Assembly (NCBI GenBank): GCA_937902865.1 | Contig: CALFNJ010000296.1 | Coordinates: 1 to 12,061, forward strand | Direction of reading: 5' to 3' | DNA: 12,061 bases | Source: an uncultured Opitutaceae bacterium | GTDB lineage: Bacteria > Verrucomicrobiota > Verrucomicrobiia > Opitutales > Opitutaceae | The notes under the pieces: generated by a model | The model's input: the letters and a program-made list of their open reading frames with translations, nothing else | What the model was told of the DNA's origin: nothing | The model's database searches: none | Translations under genes and position numbers: made by a program | In this document: one piece after another, positions 6,495 through 11,729 of the stretch | Layout: the number at the start of each line of letters is the position of its first letter | Numbering within the stretch: the first letter of the stretch is position 1

Positions 6495-7067
6495 ATGGCC
6501 AAAAAAGCCGAAGCCCAACCGCCGTCCCATGTCCGTAGTTTTCTCTATCTGCTTCTCCTGGGCACGACGCTGCTGACCATCGCCATCGTCGTGCGCTCCG
6601 GCTGGCTCGCCCGCAAGAACCCCGGCCGGCCGATCAACAGCGCCATGCGCGAGGCACTGGAGGACAATGGTATGCCGCAGCTGAGCACCACCGACGCGCA
6701 GATCATCGCCGAAAAATACGGCACGGCGCACAAACTGACGTCTGGTCTGCGCTACATCGAGCGCGCGCCCGGAACCGGCACGGCCACGCCGACGGTTGGC
6801 GAGGAAGTCATCGCCAACTACGATGGCCGCCTGCTCGACGGTACTCCCTTCGACAGCTCCTACAAACGCGGCGTCCCGCTGACGTTTCGCGTCGGCATCG
6901 GCAACGTGATCAAGGGTTGGGACGAGGCATTCCTCGGCATGAAAAAGGGCGAGAAGCGCACGCTCATCATTCCCTACTGGCTCGGCTACGGCGTCGCCGG
7001 CCGCCCGCCCTCGATTCCGCCGCGCGCCACGCTCGTCTTCGAGGTCGAGCTGATCGATTTCCGGTAA
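6495..7067 (+). CDS. Membrane-anchored FKBP-type peptidyl-prolyl isomerase
   Basis: A 190-residue protein. A short basic N-terminus is followed by one hydrophobic helix (residues 15-34, FLYLLLLGTTLLTIAIVV). RSGWLARK follows, so either a membrane anchor or an uncleaved signal is likely, with the catalytic part probably outside the cytoplasm. The FKBP domain covers 80-190: Tyr109 (ANYDGRLLDG), FDSS at 119-122, VIKGWDEAF at 138-146 with Trp142, MKKGEKRTLIIP at 149-160, LGYGVAG, and SIPPRATLVFEVELIDF at the end. These match the FKBP12 pocket residues Tyr26, Phe36, Asp37, Val55, Ile56 and Trp59. It catalyses X-Pro isomerisation and may complement the exported cyclophilin upstream, although 413 bp of repeats separate them. 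The ATG at 6495 lies at the head of the hydrophobic segment; no Shine-Dalgarno motif, but a pyrimidine-rich leader. Confidence 0.93.
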   Translation: MAKKAEAQPPSHVRSFLYLLLLGTTLLTIAIVVRSGWLARKNPGRPINSAMREALEDNGMPQLSTTDAQIIAEKYGTAHKLTSGLRYIERAPGTGTATPTVGEEVIANYDGRLLDGTPFDSSYKRGVPLTFRVGIGNVIKGWDEAFLGMKKGEKRTLIIPYWLGYGVAGRPPSIPPRATLVFEVELIDFR

Positions 7068-7085
7068 GGCCGATCCATCCCGATC

Positions 7086-7114
7086 CTTCGATCCGTTTCG
7101 CGCAGAGGCGCAGA
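7086..7114. repeat. CGCAGAGGCGCAGAGG repeat fragment
   Basis: CGATCCGTTTCGCGCAGAGG and the next bases match the GC-richer form of the CACAGAGG family seen at 10592-10721, and the start of the phrase at 1044-1064. No matching second arm was seen nearby, so it looks like half an element. Confidence 0.6.
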
Positions 7115-7131
7115 GGTCGATCGCTCGAACC

Positions 7132-7254
7132 AGAAGGCCGGATGGTCGGAGCAACAGCGGACGGATTTTCGGATGCTGCGTTGCGGGCTTCTGACTATTC
7201 GACCATCCGATCATCCGGCCTTCCGACCATCTGGCCCTCCGGCCTTCCGGCTTC
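7132..7254. repeat. GGCCGGATGGTCGGA inverted and direct repeats
   Basis: AGAAGGCCGGATGGTCGGA (7132-7150) is complementary to sequence within 7203-7250, where CCGACCAT and CCGGCCTTCC occur repeatedly (7200-7254). The region lies between the converging FKBP and metallopeptidase genes and ends two bases before the metallopeptidase stop codon. It looks like a decayed palindromic element with extra tandem copies on one side. Confidence 0.65.
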
Positions 7255-7256
7255 AG

Positions 7257-8075
7257 TTACAGCCCGAGCAGGCTGCCGTTGCGCTTGATCCAGTGCTCGG
7301 CCTCGCGCCAGGCGGGACAGACTTCCTCCACGCGGGCCCAGAAACGCGCCGAGTGATTCATCTCCCGGAGATGCATGAGCTCGTGATGGATGATGTAGTC
7401 GCGGACAAAATCAGGCGTCTGCACGAGCCGCCAGTTGAGCGAAATCGTGCCGCTCGCGGAGCAGGAGCCCCAGCGTGAGCGCTGGTTGCGCACGGTGACT
7501 TGCTTCACTTCCACGCCGACCACCGCGGCCAGCTCCCAGGTGCGGGCCGGCAGCTCGATTCGGGCGCGACGCGCAAAATGCGCCTCCAAGGTCGGACGCA
7601 GGTCATGCTCGAAACGCGCCACGCGAAACACATCGCTGCCCAGACAAATCGCCGGACGAACGGGCAACACAGCCGCGGCTCCGCTGCTTCCTCCGGCCGT
7701 GCCGGTGACGGCTGCGGCGGAGGCATCCGTCGTGCGGATCTCGGTCATCTCGCCCCGCCAGAGCACATGCGTGCCCGGAGTCCAGACATCCGCCGCCCGC
7801 GGCCGCTGGCGCTGCCGTGCACGCGCGCGCTCGAGCCATTCCTCGTGCCGCGCGACAAAGCGTTCCGCCTCCCGCACCGAGCCGCGCAGCGGAATCGTCG
7901 CCACCGCCGTGCCGTCGCGCCGCAGGGTGAGCCGGTAATTTCGCGCGCGCGGGCTGCGCTCGAAGACGATCCCATCCGTCGCAGCCGGTTTCGCCGGAGC
8001 CGCGGGCGGCTCCTTGTGCACGCCCGGCGCCGGTGAAAACAAACCGAAGAGGTCCTGTTGCTGCTCCGCGCTCAT
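7257..8075 (-). CDS. YgjP-like (SprT-related) zinc metallopeptidase
   Basis: A 272-residue protein. Its C-terminal half carries the family hallmarks: RNQRSRWGSCSASGTISLNW (196-215), then HHELMHLREMNHSARFW (230-246). His231, Glu232 and His235 form the HExxH zinc site and Asn240-His241 the family's conserved NH pair. The N-terminal part has the usual beta-rich region (NYRLTLRRDGTAVATIPLRG, 46-65). The protein is soluble, with no signal peptide, so cytoplasmic. Physiological substrates of the YgjP group are not established; the fold relates to SprT/WLM proteases. Residues 115-137 form an Ala/Gly/Ser/Thr-rich insertion that lengthens it beyond typical members. Residues 6-10, QQDLF, match a sliding-clamp-binding motif (inference). 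The ATG at 8075 is the only good start; the Shine-Dalgarno motif is weak or absent. Likely monocistronic. Confidence 0.9.
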   Translation of the reverse strand: MSAEQQQDLFGLFSPAPGVHKEPPAAPAKPAATDGIVFERSPRARNYRLTLRRDGTAVATIPLRGSVREAERFVARHEEWLERARARQRQRPRAADVWTPGTHVLWRGEMTEIRTTDASAAAVTGTAGGSSGAAAVLPVRPAICLGSDVFRVARFEHDLRPTLEAHFARRARIELPARTWELAAVVGVEVKQVTVRNQRSRWGSCSASGTISLNWRLVQTPDFVRDYIIHHELMHLREMNHSARFWARVEEVCPAWREAEHWIKRNGSLLGL

Positions 8076-8179
8076 CTCGTCTCAGGTGATCGTCGCTGTT
8101 TTCACGTTCAATTTCCGATTATACGCCGGGAATTTTTCCCGCATGGCAAGCAAGCACACGCCATGATCGGAATTTCCGA

Positions 8180-8207
8180 GGTGGAACGCGTTGTCCCAAA
8201 CGCGTTG
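8180..8207. repeat. Single arm of the GGTGGAACGCGTTG family
   Basis: GGTGGAACGCGTTGTCCCAA followed by ACGCGTTG equals the left arm of the elements at 4751 and 6091. The sequence after it (8208-8244) lacks the family centre and right arm. It is a truncated copy, or one arm left after deletion. Confidence 0.75.
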
Positions 8208-8244
8208 TGCGTACCGCAGGCAGAAAAAACATCGAACCTCCAAT

Positions 8245-8333
8245 CCTTTTAACAGGAGGCCAATCCGAGGAAAGCCGAGCCCGATCCAATGTCTGCCCTC
8301 GCTTCGACCTCGGATCGCCTCCTGTTAAAAAGG
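8245..8333. repeat. Long hairpin-forming inverted repeat, TTTTAACAGGAGGC family
   Basis: Arms 8245-8270 and 8308-8333 are complementary over about 26 bases with one indel and two mismatches (CCTTTTAACAGGAGGC against GCCTCCTGTTAAAAAGG). They surround a 37-base centre. It lies between the phosphodiesterase stop codon (8361, minus strand) and the metallopeptidase start. It may end the phosphodiesterase transcript, but neither side has a long T-run. Confidence 0.8.
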
Positions 8334-8360
8334 GTCGAAGTCTGGTTTCAGCTTTTTGGA

Positions 8361-8795
8361 TCAGATCCGCTCGATCTTGAACACCGGAGCCTTGCCGCGC
8401 TCGACCGTGAGCCACGCGAAGCTGGGCGGTTCGCCGCGCGGCCGGGACACGCAGCCCGGGTTGAGCCAGCGCACGCCGCCGATCACCTCGTCGCGCGGCA
8501 CGTGGGTATGCCCGTGCAACACCACCTGCGCCCCCGCCGGCGCCTGGCGCGGCGGGATGTGCGTGAGATGAAAGCGGAAACCTTCGCGCTCGAGATCGAG
8601 CGACACCGGCCAGCTGGGCCACGCGTCGCAATTGCCGAGCACGACCCGCAGCGGTGGACCGAGCTGCTCGAATTCGACGAGCGTCGCCGGATCACACACG
8701 TCGCCCAGATGCCAGATCTCGTCCGCCCCGCGCAGCCGCGCCGGCAACGCCGGCGCATACCGATCATGGGTGTCGGAAATCACCGCGATGCGCAT
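8361..8795 (-). CDS. YfcE/MJ0936-type metallophosphoesterase
   Basis: A 144-residue calcineurin-like phosphoesterase. It has all metal-binding blocks in order: D8-x-H10 (ISDTHD), GD at 31-32 (HLGDVCD), GNCD at 54-57, His79 (LTHI), and HGHTH at 94-98, followed by NPG at 112-114 as in the YfcE family. These enzymes use two divalent metals, usually manganese, to hydrolyse phosphodiesters; the natural substrate is generally unknown. Cytoplasmic, with no signal peptide. The frame is open upstream to 8891, but that part runs into the CACAGAGG repeat. The ATG at 8795 is preceded by GGAGGTGTC, the only clear Shine-Dalgarno motif in the window, and puts MRIAVISDTHD at the N-terminus as the family expects. 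At 144 residues it is slightly shorter than E. coli YfcE. Confidence 0.92.
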   Translation of the reverse strand: MRIAVISDTHDRYAPALPARLRGADEIWHLGDVCDPATLVEFEQLGPPLRVVLGNCDAWPSWPVSLDLEREGFRFHLTHIPPRQAPAGAQVVLHGHTHVPRDEVIGGVRWLNPGCVSRPRGEPPSFAWLTVERGKAPVFKIERI

Positions 8796-8807
8796 GACAC
8801 CTCCATG
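8787..8807 (-). promoter_or_regulatory. Ribosome binding site and start of the phosphodiesterase gene
   Basis: Read on the minus strand, GGAGGTGTC directly precedes ATG (8795-8793). The purine-rich GGAGG lies four bases before the start codon. This decides the start and is the exception in a window where starts lack such motifs. Confidence 0.7.
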
Positions 8808-8847
8808 CTGGGTCGCGGAAGCAGCGGCAAATGAATCCGGGCATTTT

Positions 8848-8996
8848 CGGAATTTCACCACAGAGGCACGGAGACACAGAAGTCGATCCATTTGGTTCGC
8901 ACATCCAGATTAAAATTCAGACCGGGCGTCCCAAGGGACACCCCTACATCAATCAGATCGATCTTCGTGTCTCTGTGCCTCTGTGGTGAAATTCCG
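8848..8996. repeat. Inverted repeat, CACAGAGGCACAGAGG family, copy 3, with nested palindrome
   Basis: The 35-base left arm (8848-8882, CGGAATTTCACCACAGAGGC and onward) and 34-base right arm (8963-8996) differ by one mismatch and one indel. The 80-base interior contains another family, CGGGCGTCCCAAGGGACACC through 8948. The unit occupies most of the space between the divergent phosphodiesterase and LpxR-family genes. Confidence 0.9.
8923..8948. repeat. GGGCGTCCC palindrome, nested copy 1
   Basis: A 26-base palindromic unit (GGGCGTCCC, AA, GGGACACCC, then CTACA) inside the larger inverted repeat. It matches the reverse complement of 10265-10290 at all but two positions. Both copies sit inside larger inverted repeats of different families. 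Confidence 0.8.
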
Positions 8997-9064
8997 GCGA
9001 TCGAAGGTCTTTTCTTACTCCCATGTGAGGAACAACTTCCGGCGGCGCGCTACAGTCGGGCATC

Positions 9065-10144
9065 ATGAAAGCCCTCCAGCTTCTCACCTCTGTCGGACTC
9101 GGGCTGTTGTCGTGTGCCGGCTTGGCGTCGGCGAGCGACGAAACCCCCTCCCTCGCTTCAACTCCCACGCCGGCGCCGTCCGTCGAGCACGCGCGCAAGG
9201 CTCCGATCTTCACGTTCTATTTTGAGAACGATTTCTTCGGCGGCACCGATCGCCACTACACGAACGGCTTCAAGTTTTCCTGGCTGAGCCGTGATCTCGT
9301 CTCCTGGGCGCAGGACGGCTGGCGCAAGACGCTCGTCGATGCGCTGCCGTTCGTGAACCGGACGGGAGCCCAGAAGGATCTCGGCTTCGCTTTCGGCCAG
9401 AACATGTACACGCCGCAGGACCGCGACCGTTTCGTGCCTGACCCCAACGACCGGCCCTACGCCGGCTGGTCCTACGCCGAGCTTTCGTTCCTGAGCAAAA
9501 CCGAGTCGATCCTCGATACGCTCACTTTCCAGGCCGGCATCGTCGGCCCGCATTCCTACGCCGGCGATCTGCAGCGCGCCGTCCATCGCTGGACCGGCAA
9601 CGCGCGTCCCAACGGCTGGGAATATCAGCTGAAAGACGAGGCGGGCGTGAACATCGTCTATGAACGCAAATGGCGGCTCTATGCGCGCTCGCTGACGGAT
9701 TTCGCGGGCATCGATCTCGTGCCCCATCTCGGCGCGAGCCTCGGCAACGTCCAGACCTACGCCAACACCGGCGCCACGCTCCGCGCCGGCATCAATCTCC
9801 CCAGCGATTTCGGCGTGCAGCTCATTCGCCCCGGCGGCGCTGGCAGCACGCCCATCGATGATCTGGATCCCCGCGTTTCGCCCTTCAAGAGCTGGAGCCT
9901 GTTCGTCTTCGCTGCCGCCGACGGACGTGCGGTGGCGCGGGACATCTTTCTCGATGGCAACACCTGGCGCGACAGTCCCAGCGTCGACAAGGAGCCCTTC
10001 GTCGCCGACCTGAGCTACGGCGTCGGCTTCATCGCCGGCCGCTGGCAGCTCACGTTCACTCAAGTGGAGCGCACGAAGGAATTCCGGACCCAGGCCGAGA
10101 ACTGCAACAAGTTCGGCTCCGTGGCCCTGAACTGCGCGTTTTGA
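9065..10144 (+). CDS. lpxR: LpxR-family outer-membrane lipid A 3'-O-deacylase
   Basis: A 359-residue precursor. Residues 1-24 are a signal peptide (MKALQLL, hydrophobic core, ASASDE), followed by a Pro/Thr/Ala-rich linker to about 45. The family's N-terminal motif FYFENDFFGGTDRHYTNGFK spans 51-70; Asn55-Asp56 match the Asn-Asp pair at the Salmonella LpxR active site. Other conserved blocks are RPYAGW (130-135), GIVGPHSYAGDLQRAVHRW (158-176, His174 a candidate catalytic His) and GWEYQL. Alternating hydrophobic strands and the C-terminal Phe fit an outer-membrane beta-barrel. LpxR removes the 3'-acyloxyacyl group of lipid A in a calcium-dependent way and alters lipopolysaccharide. Cys347 and Cys357 near the end could form a disulfide. 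Substrate specificity in this lineage is untested; the general 'LpxR family' name is safer than a strict function. No Shine-Dalgarno motif at 9065. Confidence 0.88.
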   Translation: MKALQLLTSVGLGLLSCAGLASASDETPSLASTPTPAPSVEHARKAPIFTFYFENDFFGGTDRHYTNGFKFSWLSRDLVSWAQDGWRKTLVDALPFVNRTGAQKDLGFAFGQNMYTPQDRDRFVPDPNDRPYAGWSYAELSFLSKTESILDTLTFQAGIVGPHSYAGDLQRAVHRWTGNARPNGWEYQLKDEAGVNIVYERKWRLYARSLTDFAGIDLVPHLGASLGNVQTYANTGATLRAGINLPSDFGVQLIRPGGAGSTPIDDLDPRVSPFKSWSLFVFAAADGRAVARDIFLDGNTWRDSPSVDKEPFVADLSYGVGFIAGRWQLTFTQVERTKEFRTQAENCNKFGSVALNCAF

Positions 10145-10417
10145 GATTTTCGATTTTGGATTCTCGATTTTCGATTTCGGAATTTCGGAGATTCCCGCGG
10201 CGCAGAGATCCCGCACGGAGGCAGGGATCACGGCATGCCGTCTCCCGCCGGTCAGGGATTGTCATGTAGGGGCGTCCCTCGGGACGCCCGTTCACGTCGC
10301 CAACCGGCACCGCGGACATCCCACCTCGGACATTGTCCAACTAGAGCTCCTCGATTTCCCGGGCCGTCCGACTCCGAAATTCCGAAATCGAAAATCGAGA
10401 ATCCAAAATCGAAAATC
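10145..10417. repeat. Perfect 46-bp inverted repeat directly after the LpxR-family gene
   Basis: The left arm (10145-10190) begins on the base after the TGA stop codon: GATTTTCGATTTTGGATTCT and onward. The right arm (10372-10417) is its exact reverse complement over 46 bases. The arms are AT-rich and internally repetitive (GATTTTCGATT units), unlike the GC-rich genes. The 181-base interior includes the GGGCGTCCC palindrome at 10265-10290. A single arm fragment is at 3095-3125. There is no T-run, so it does not look like a normal terminator. Confidence 0.95.
10265..10290. repeat. GGGCGTCCC palindrome, nested copy 2
   Basis: TGTAGGGGCGTCCCTCGGGA followed by CGCCCG is a compact hairpin (GGGCGTCCC / GGGACGCCC). 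It matches the copy at 8923-8948 in the opposite orientation with two differences. It lies inside the 46-bp inverted repeat. Confidence 0.85.
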
Positions 10418-10511
10418 CCCGGAACCTCTCCACCTCGCCGCGTACTATCCCCGCACATAGCCCGTCATTCGTGGCGGGCGCCCATTAAAAAACCCTCACA
10501 GAGTTTTGACT

Positions 10512-10552
10512 CCCCGGAGCCTCCCTTCACTGGCCGCTTCGGGGTTTTTTTT
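10512..10552 (+). terminator. Rho-independent terminator with T8 tract
   Basis: A 9-bp stem (CCCCGGAGC / GCTTCGGGG, one G-U pair) with a 15-base loop is followed by eight T residues. It is strong and plus-strand oriented, but 370 bp beyond the nearest upstream stop codon. It either ends the LpxR-family transcript after the repeat or belongs to an unannotated small RNA starting near 10455. Confidence 0.8.
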
Positions 10553-10591
10553 GGCCTCTCCCGGGAGCGATCATTTCCCAGGCTCTGGAGC

Positions 10592-10721
10592 TCGAACCGT
10601 CTCGCGCAGAGACGCGGAGGCGCAGAGTTCGGCACGGACGGAAGGTGAGATGAATCGGAGATTGCTCGATGCATCAGCGGCCGATCTCTGGGCTTCTGCG
10701 CCTCTGCGCGAGACGGTTCGA
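10592..10721. repeat. Inverted repeat, CACAGAGG-like family, GC-rich variant
   Basis: The left arm (10592-10627, TCGAACCGTCTCGCGCAGAG and onward) and right arm (10694-10721, ending CGCGAGACGGTTCGA) are complementary with a short length difference. The inner CGCAGAGGCGCAGAG phrase is the GC-rich counterpart of the CACAGAGGCACAGAGG units. Confidence 0.85.
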
Positions 10722-10740
10722 AATGGTTCGAATCGGTTCG
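10712..10740. repeat. Three 10-bp-phased GGTTCG units
   Basis: GGTTCG occurs at 10715, 10725 and 10735, exactly ten bases apart, embedded in TTCGAA-like sequence, with a weaker CGGTCGAA after it. The first unit is part of the adjacent inverted-repeat arm. It is about 135 bp upstream of the gene at 10874. It could be a small tandem expansion or a helically phased binding site. Confidence 0.5.
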
Positions 10741-10873
10741 AGCGGTCGAATCGCTGCGTCGTGCACCGCGTAACGGAGCCCCTGACCGGCCTCGCAAGAG
10801 TCTTACCTCGCCTCGCGCCTTTGCTCCCTGCACGATCTTGGTGATCCGCGGTATTCCGCCCAGCCCATCACCC

Positions 10874-11458
10874 ATGAGAATTCTCTCCGCCTTCCTCGTC
10901 TTTTTCTCCGCCTCGCTGCTCCGCGCCGCCGAACCGAGCCTCATCGCCGATTCCGTGAATTGGGGCATGGTAAAAATTCAGGGAGCGAGCGTGACGCTGC
11001 CCGGCACATTTTCCTTCGTGGGCGAAAGCCCCTTCACCTGGAAACTGATCAAGACCGGGCAGGGCCCGATGGGCATCCCGATCCATACCTGGGAATTGGC
11101 CGCGCCGGGCCACACCGAGCGAGCCCTCCTGACAATCATGGATGTGCGGATCAGCGCCGTGGCCGAAAAGGAGCGGGACGCCTTCATGGACGCCCTGATG
11201 ACCGGCTATAAAAAGTCGGAGACCGCTGGCATGGAAAAGGAGGGTTTCAAATCCAATTCCTTTGAAATCGTGGCCTATCCGGAAGGCGGCCAGTACGCGC
11301 GACACGCGGCTTCCTCCTTCCAGAAGGCAGACAAGCGCGGGTACCAGCTCGCCTACGCCTTTCCCAGAAAGCGGGTCTACCTGGTCAGCTATATGGGAAC
11401 GGCCGAAAAACCGCCCAAATGGTTTTCCGACATGCTGAGCCATTTCACGGGCAACTGA
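10874..11458 (+). CDS. Putative secreted protein of unknown function
   Basis: A 194-residue protein I do not recognise. Residues 1-20 form a signal peptide (MRILSAFLVFFSASLLRAAE), so it is exported; no lipobox cysteine is seen. The mature part is mixed alpha/beta with no membrane segment: VTLPGTFSFVG (about 39-49), TWKLIKTGQGPMGIPIHTWE, ERALLTIMDVRI, a charged helix-like stretch with KERDAFMDALMTGYKKSE, then RGYQLAYAFPRKRVYLVSYMG and a C-terminal KWFSDMLSHFTGN. Translation supports a real gene: continuous protein-like composition and a good signal peptide. The frame extends upstream to a TTG at 10838, but the ATG at 10874 puts the signal peptide at the N-terminus. Third codon positions look less GC-rich than in neighbouring genes (by eye). 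No Shine-Dalgarno motif. It lies just upstream of rpmH, which has its own likely promoter. Confidence 0.8.
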   Translation: MRILSAFLVFFSASLLRAAEPSLIADSVNWGMVKIQGASVTLPGTFSFVGESPFTWKLIKTGQGPMGIPIHTWELAAPGHTERALLTIMDVRISAVAEKERDAFMDALMTGYKKSETAGMEKEGFKSNSFEIVAYPEGGQYARHAASSFQKADKRGYQLAYAFPRKRVYLVSYMGTAEKPPKWFSDMLSHFTGN

Positions 11459-11487
11459 GCCGAATCACCGCCTTCCTTTTTGGGCCC

Positions 11488-11516
11488 TTGACACTCCCCC
11501 TCCCCGTCGGGCATTT
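11488..11516 (+). promoter_or_regulatory. Possible rpmH promoter
   Basis: A perfect -35 hexamer TTGACA (11488-11493) lies about 50 bp before the rpmH start. At 17-18 bp spacing only a poor -10 match (GCATTT/CATTTC) is present, so the assignment rests mainly on the -35 box and position. Confidence 0.4.
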
Positions 11517-11541
11517 CTGACCCTCTTTTTCCTTAAAAGTC

Positions 11542-11679
11542 ATGCAACCCACATTCCGTCCGCACCGCAAGAAACGCGCCCGCAAGATTGGTTATCGCGC
11601 CCGTATGGCCACCCGCGGCGGCCGCAAGGTCATCAAGTCCCGCCGCCTCAAGGGCCGCAAGCGCCTCACGGTGGTCTGA
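11542..11679 (+). CDS. rpmH: 50S ribosomal protein bL34
   Basis: A 45-residue, extremely basic protein with the bL34 pattern: TFRPHRKKRARKIGYRARMA near the start, then TRGGRKVIKSRRLKGRKRL at the end. It is a structural protein of the large ribosomal subunit binding 23S rRNA. Length equals the usual 44-46 residues. The ATG at 11542 has no Shine-Dalgarno motif (CCTTAAAAGTC precedes it). rnpA follows 50 bp downstream in the same direction, the conserved bacterial rpmH-rnpA order, so co-transcription is likely. Confidence 0.97.
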   Translation: MQPTFRPHRKKRARKIGYRARMATRGGRKVIKSRRLKGRKRLTVV

Positions 11680-11729
11680 TCGGTTCGGTCCGAACTGAGC
11701 TGCTCCGCCCTGCCTCCGGGCCCGGCCTC

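Larger units (their letters stand above)
10145..10873. other. 729-bp gap before the unrecognised secreted gene
   Basis: No convincing coding gene. In order it contains the 46-bp inverted repeat (10145-10417), a stretch with two hairpins and a T8 tract (10418-10552), the inverted repeat at 10592-10721, a short 10-bp periodic tract (10712-10740), and a pyrimidine-rich leader up to the ATG at 10874. Open frames across 10235-10968 translate repeat sequence and show no family resemblance. Confidence 0.6.

Noticed and set aside
6133..6538. Short open frames on both strands between the two isomerase genes
   Set aside because: They translate inverted-repeat DNA and overlap each other on both strands, with no start signal or family resemblance.
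8796..8891. Upstream extension of the phosphodiesterase frame
   Set aside because: It runs into the CACAGAGG repeat arm; the ATG at 8795 has a Shine-Dalgarno motif and the family N-terminus.
9158..10231. 357-codon minus-strand open frame opposite the LpxR-family gene
   Set aside because: No motif or signal, and it includes one arm of the 46-bp inverted repeat; the plus-strand frame has clear LpxR-family motifs.
3230..10721. CRISPR array or insertion sequence as the source of the repeats
   Set aside because: The repeats are dispersed inverted pairs without regular spacers, and no transposase or cas gene lies in the window.
10235..10968. Open frames in the gap before the secreted protein gene
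   Set aside because: They run through several repeats and a terminator; composition is repeat-derived.
11683..11695. Small palindrome GTTCGGTCCGAAC after rpmH as a terminator
   Set aside because: The one-base loop and absence of a T-run make termination unlikely, and rnpA follows closely in the conserved order.
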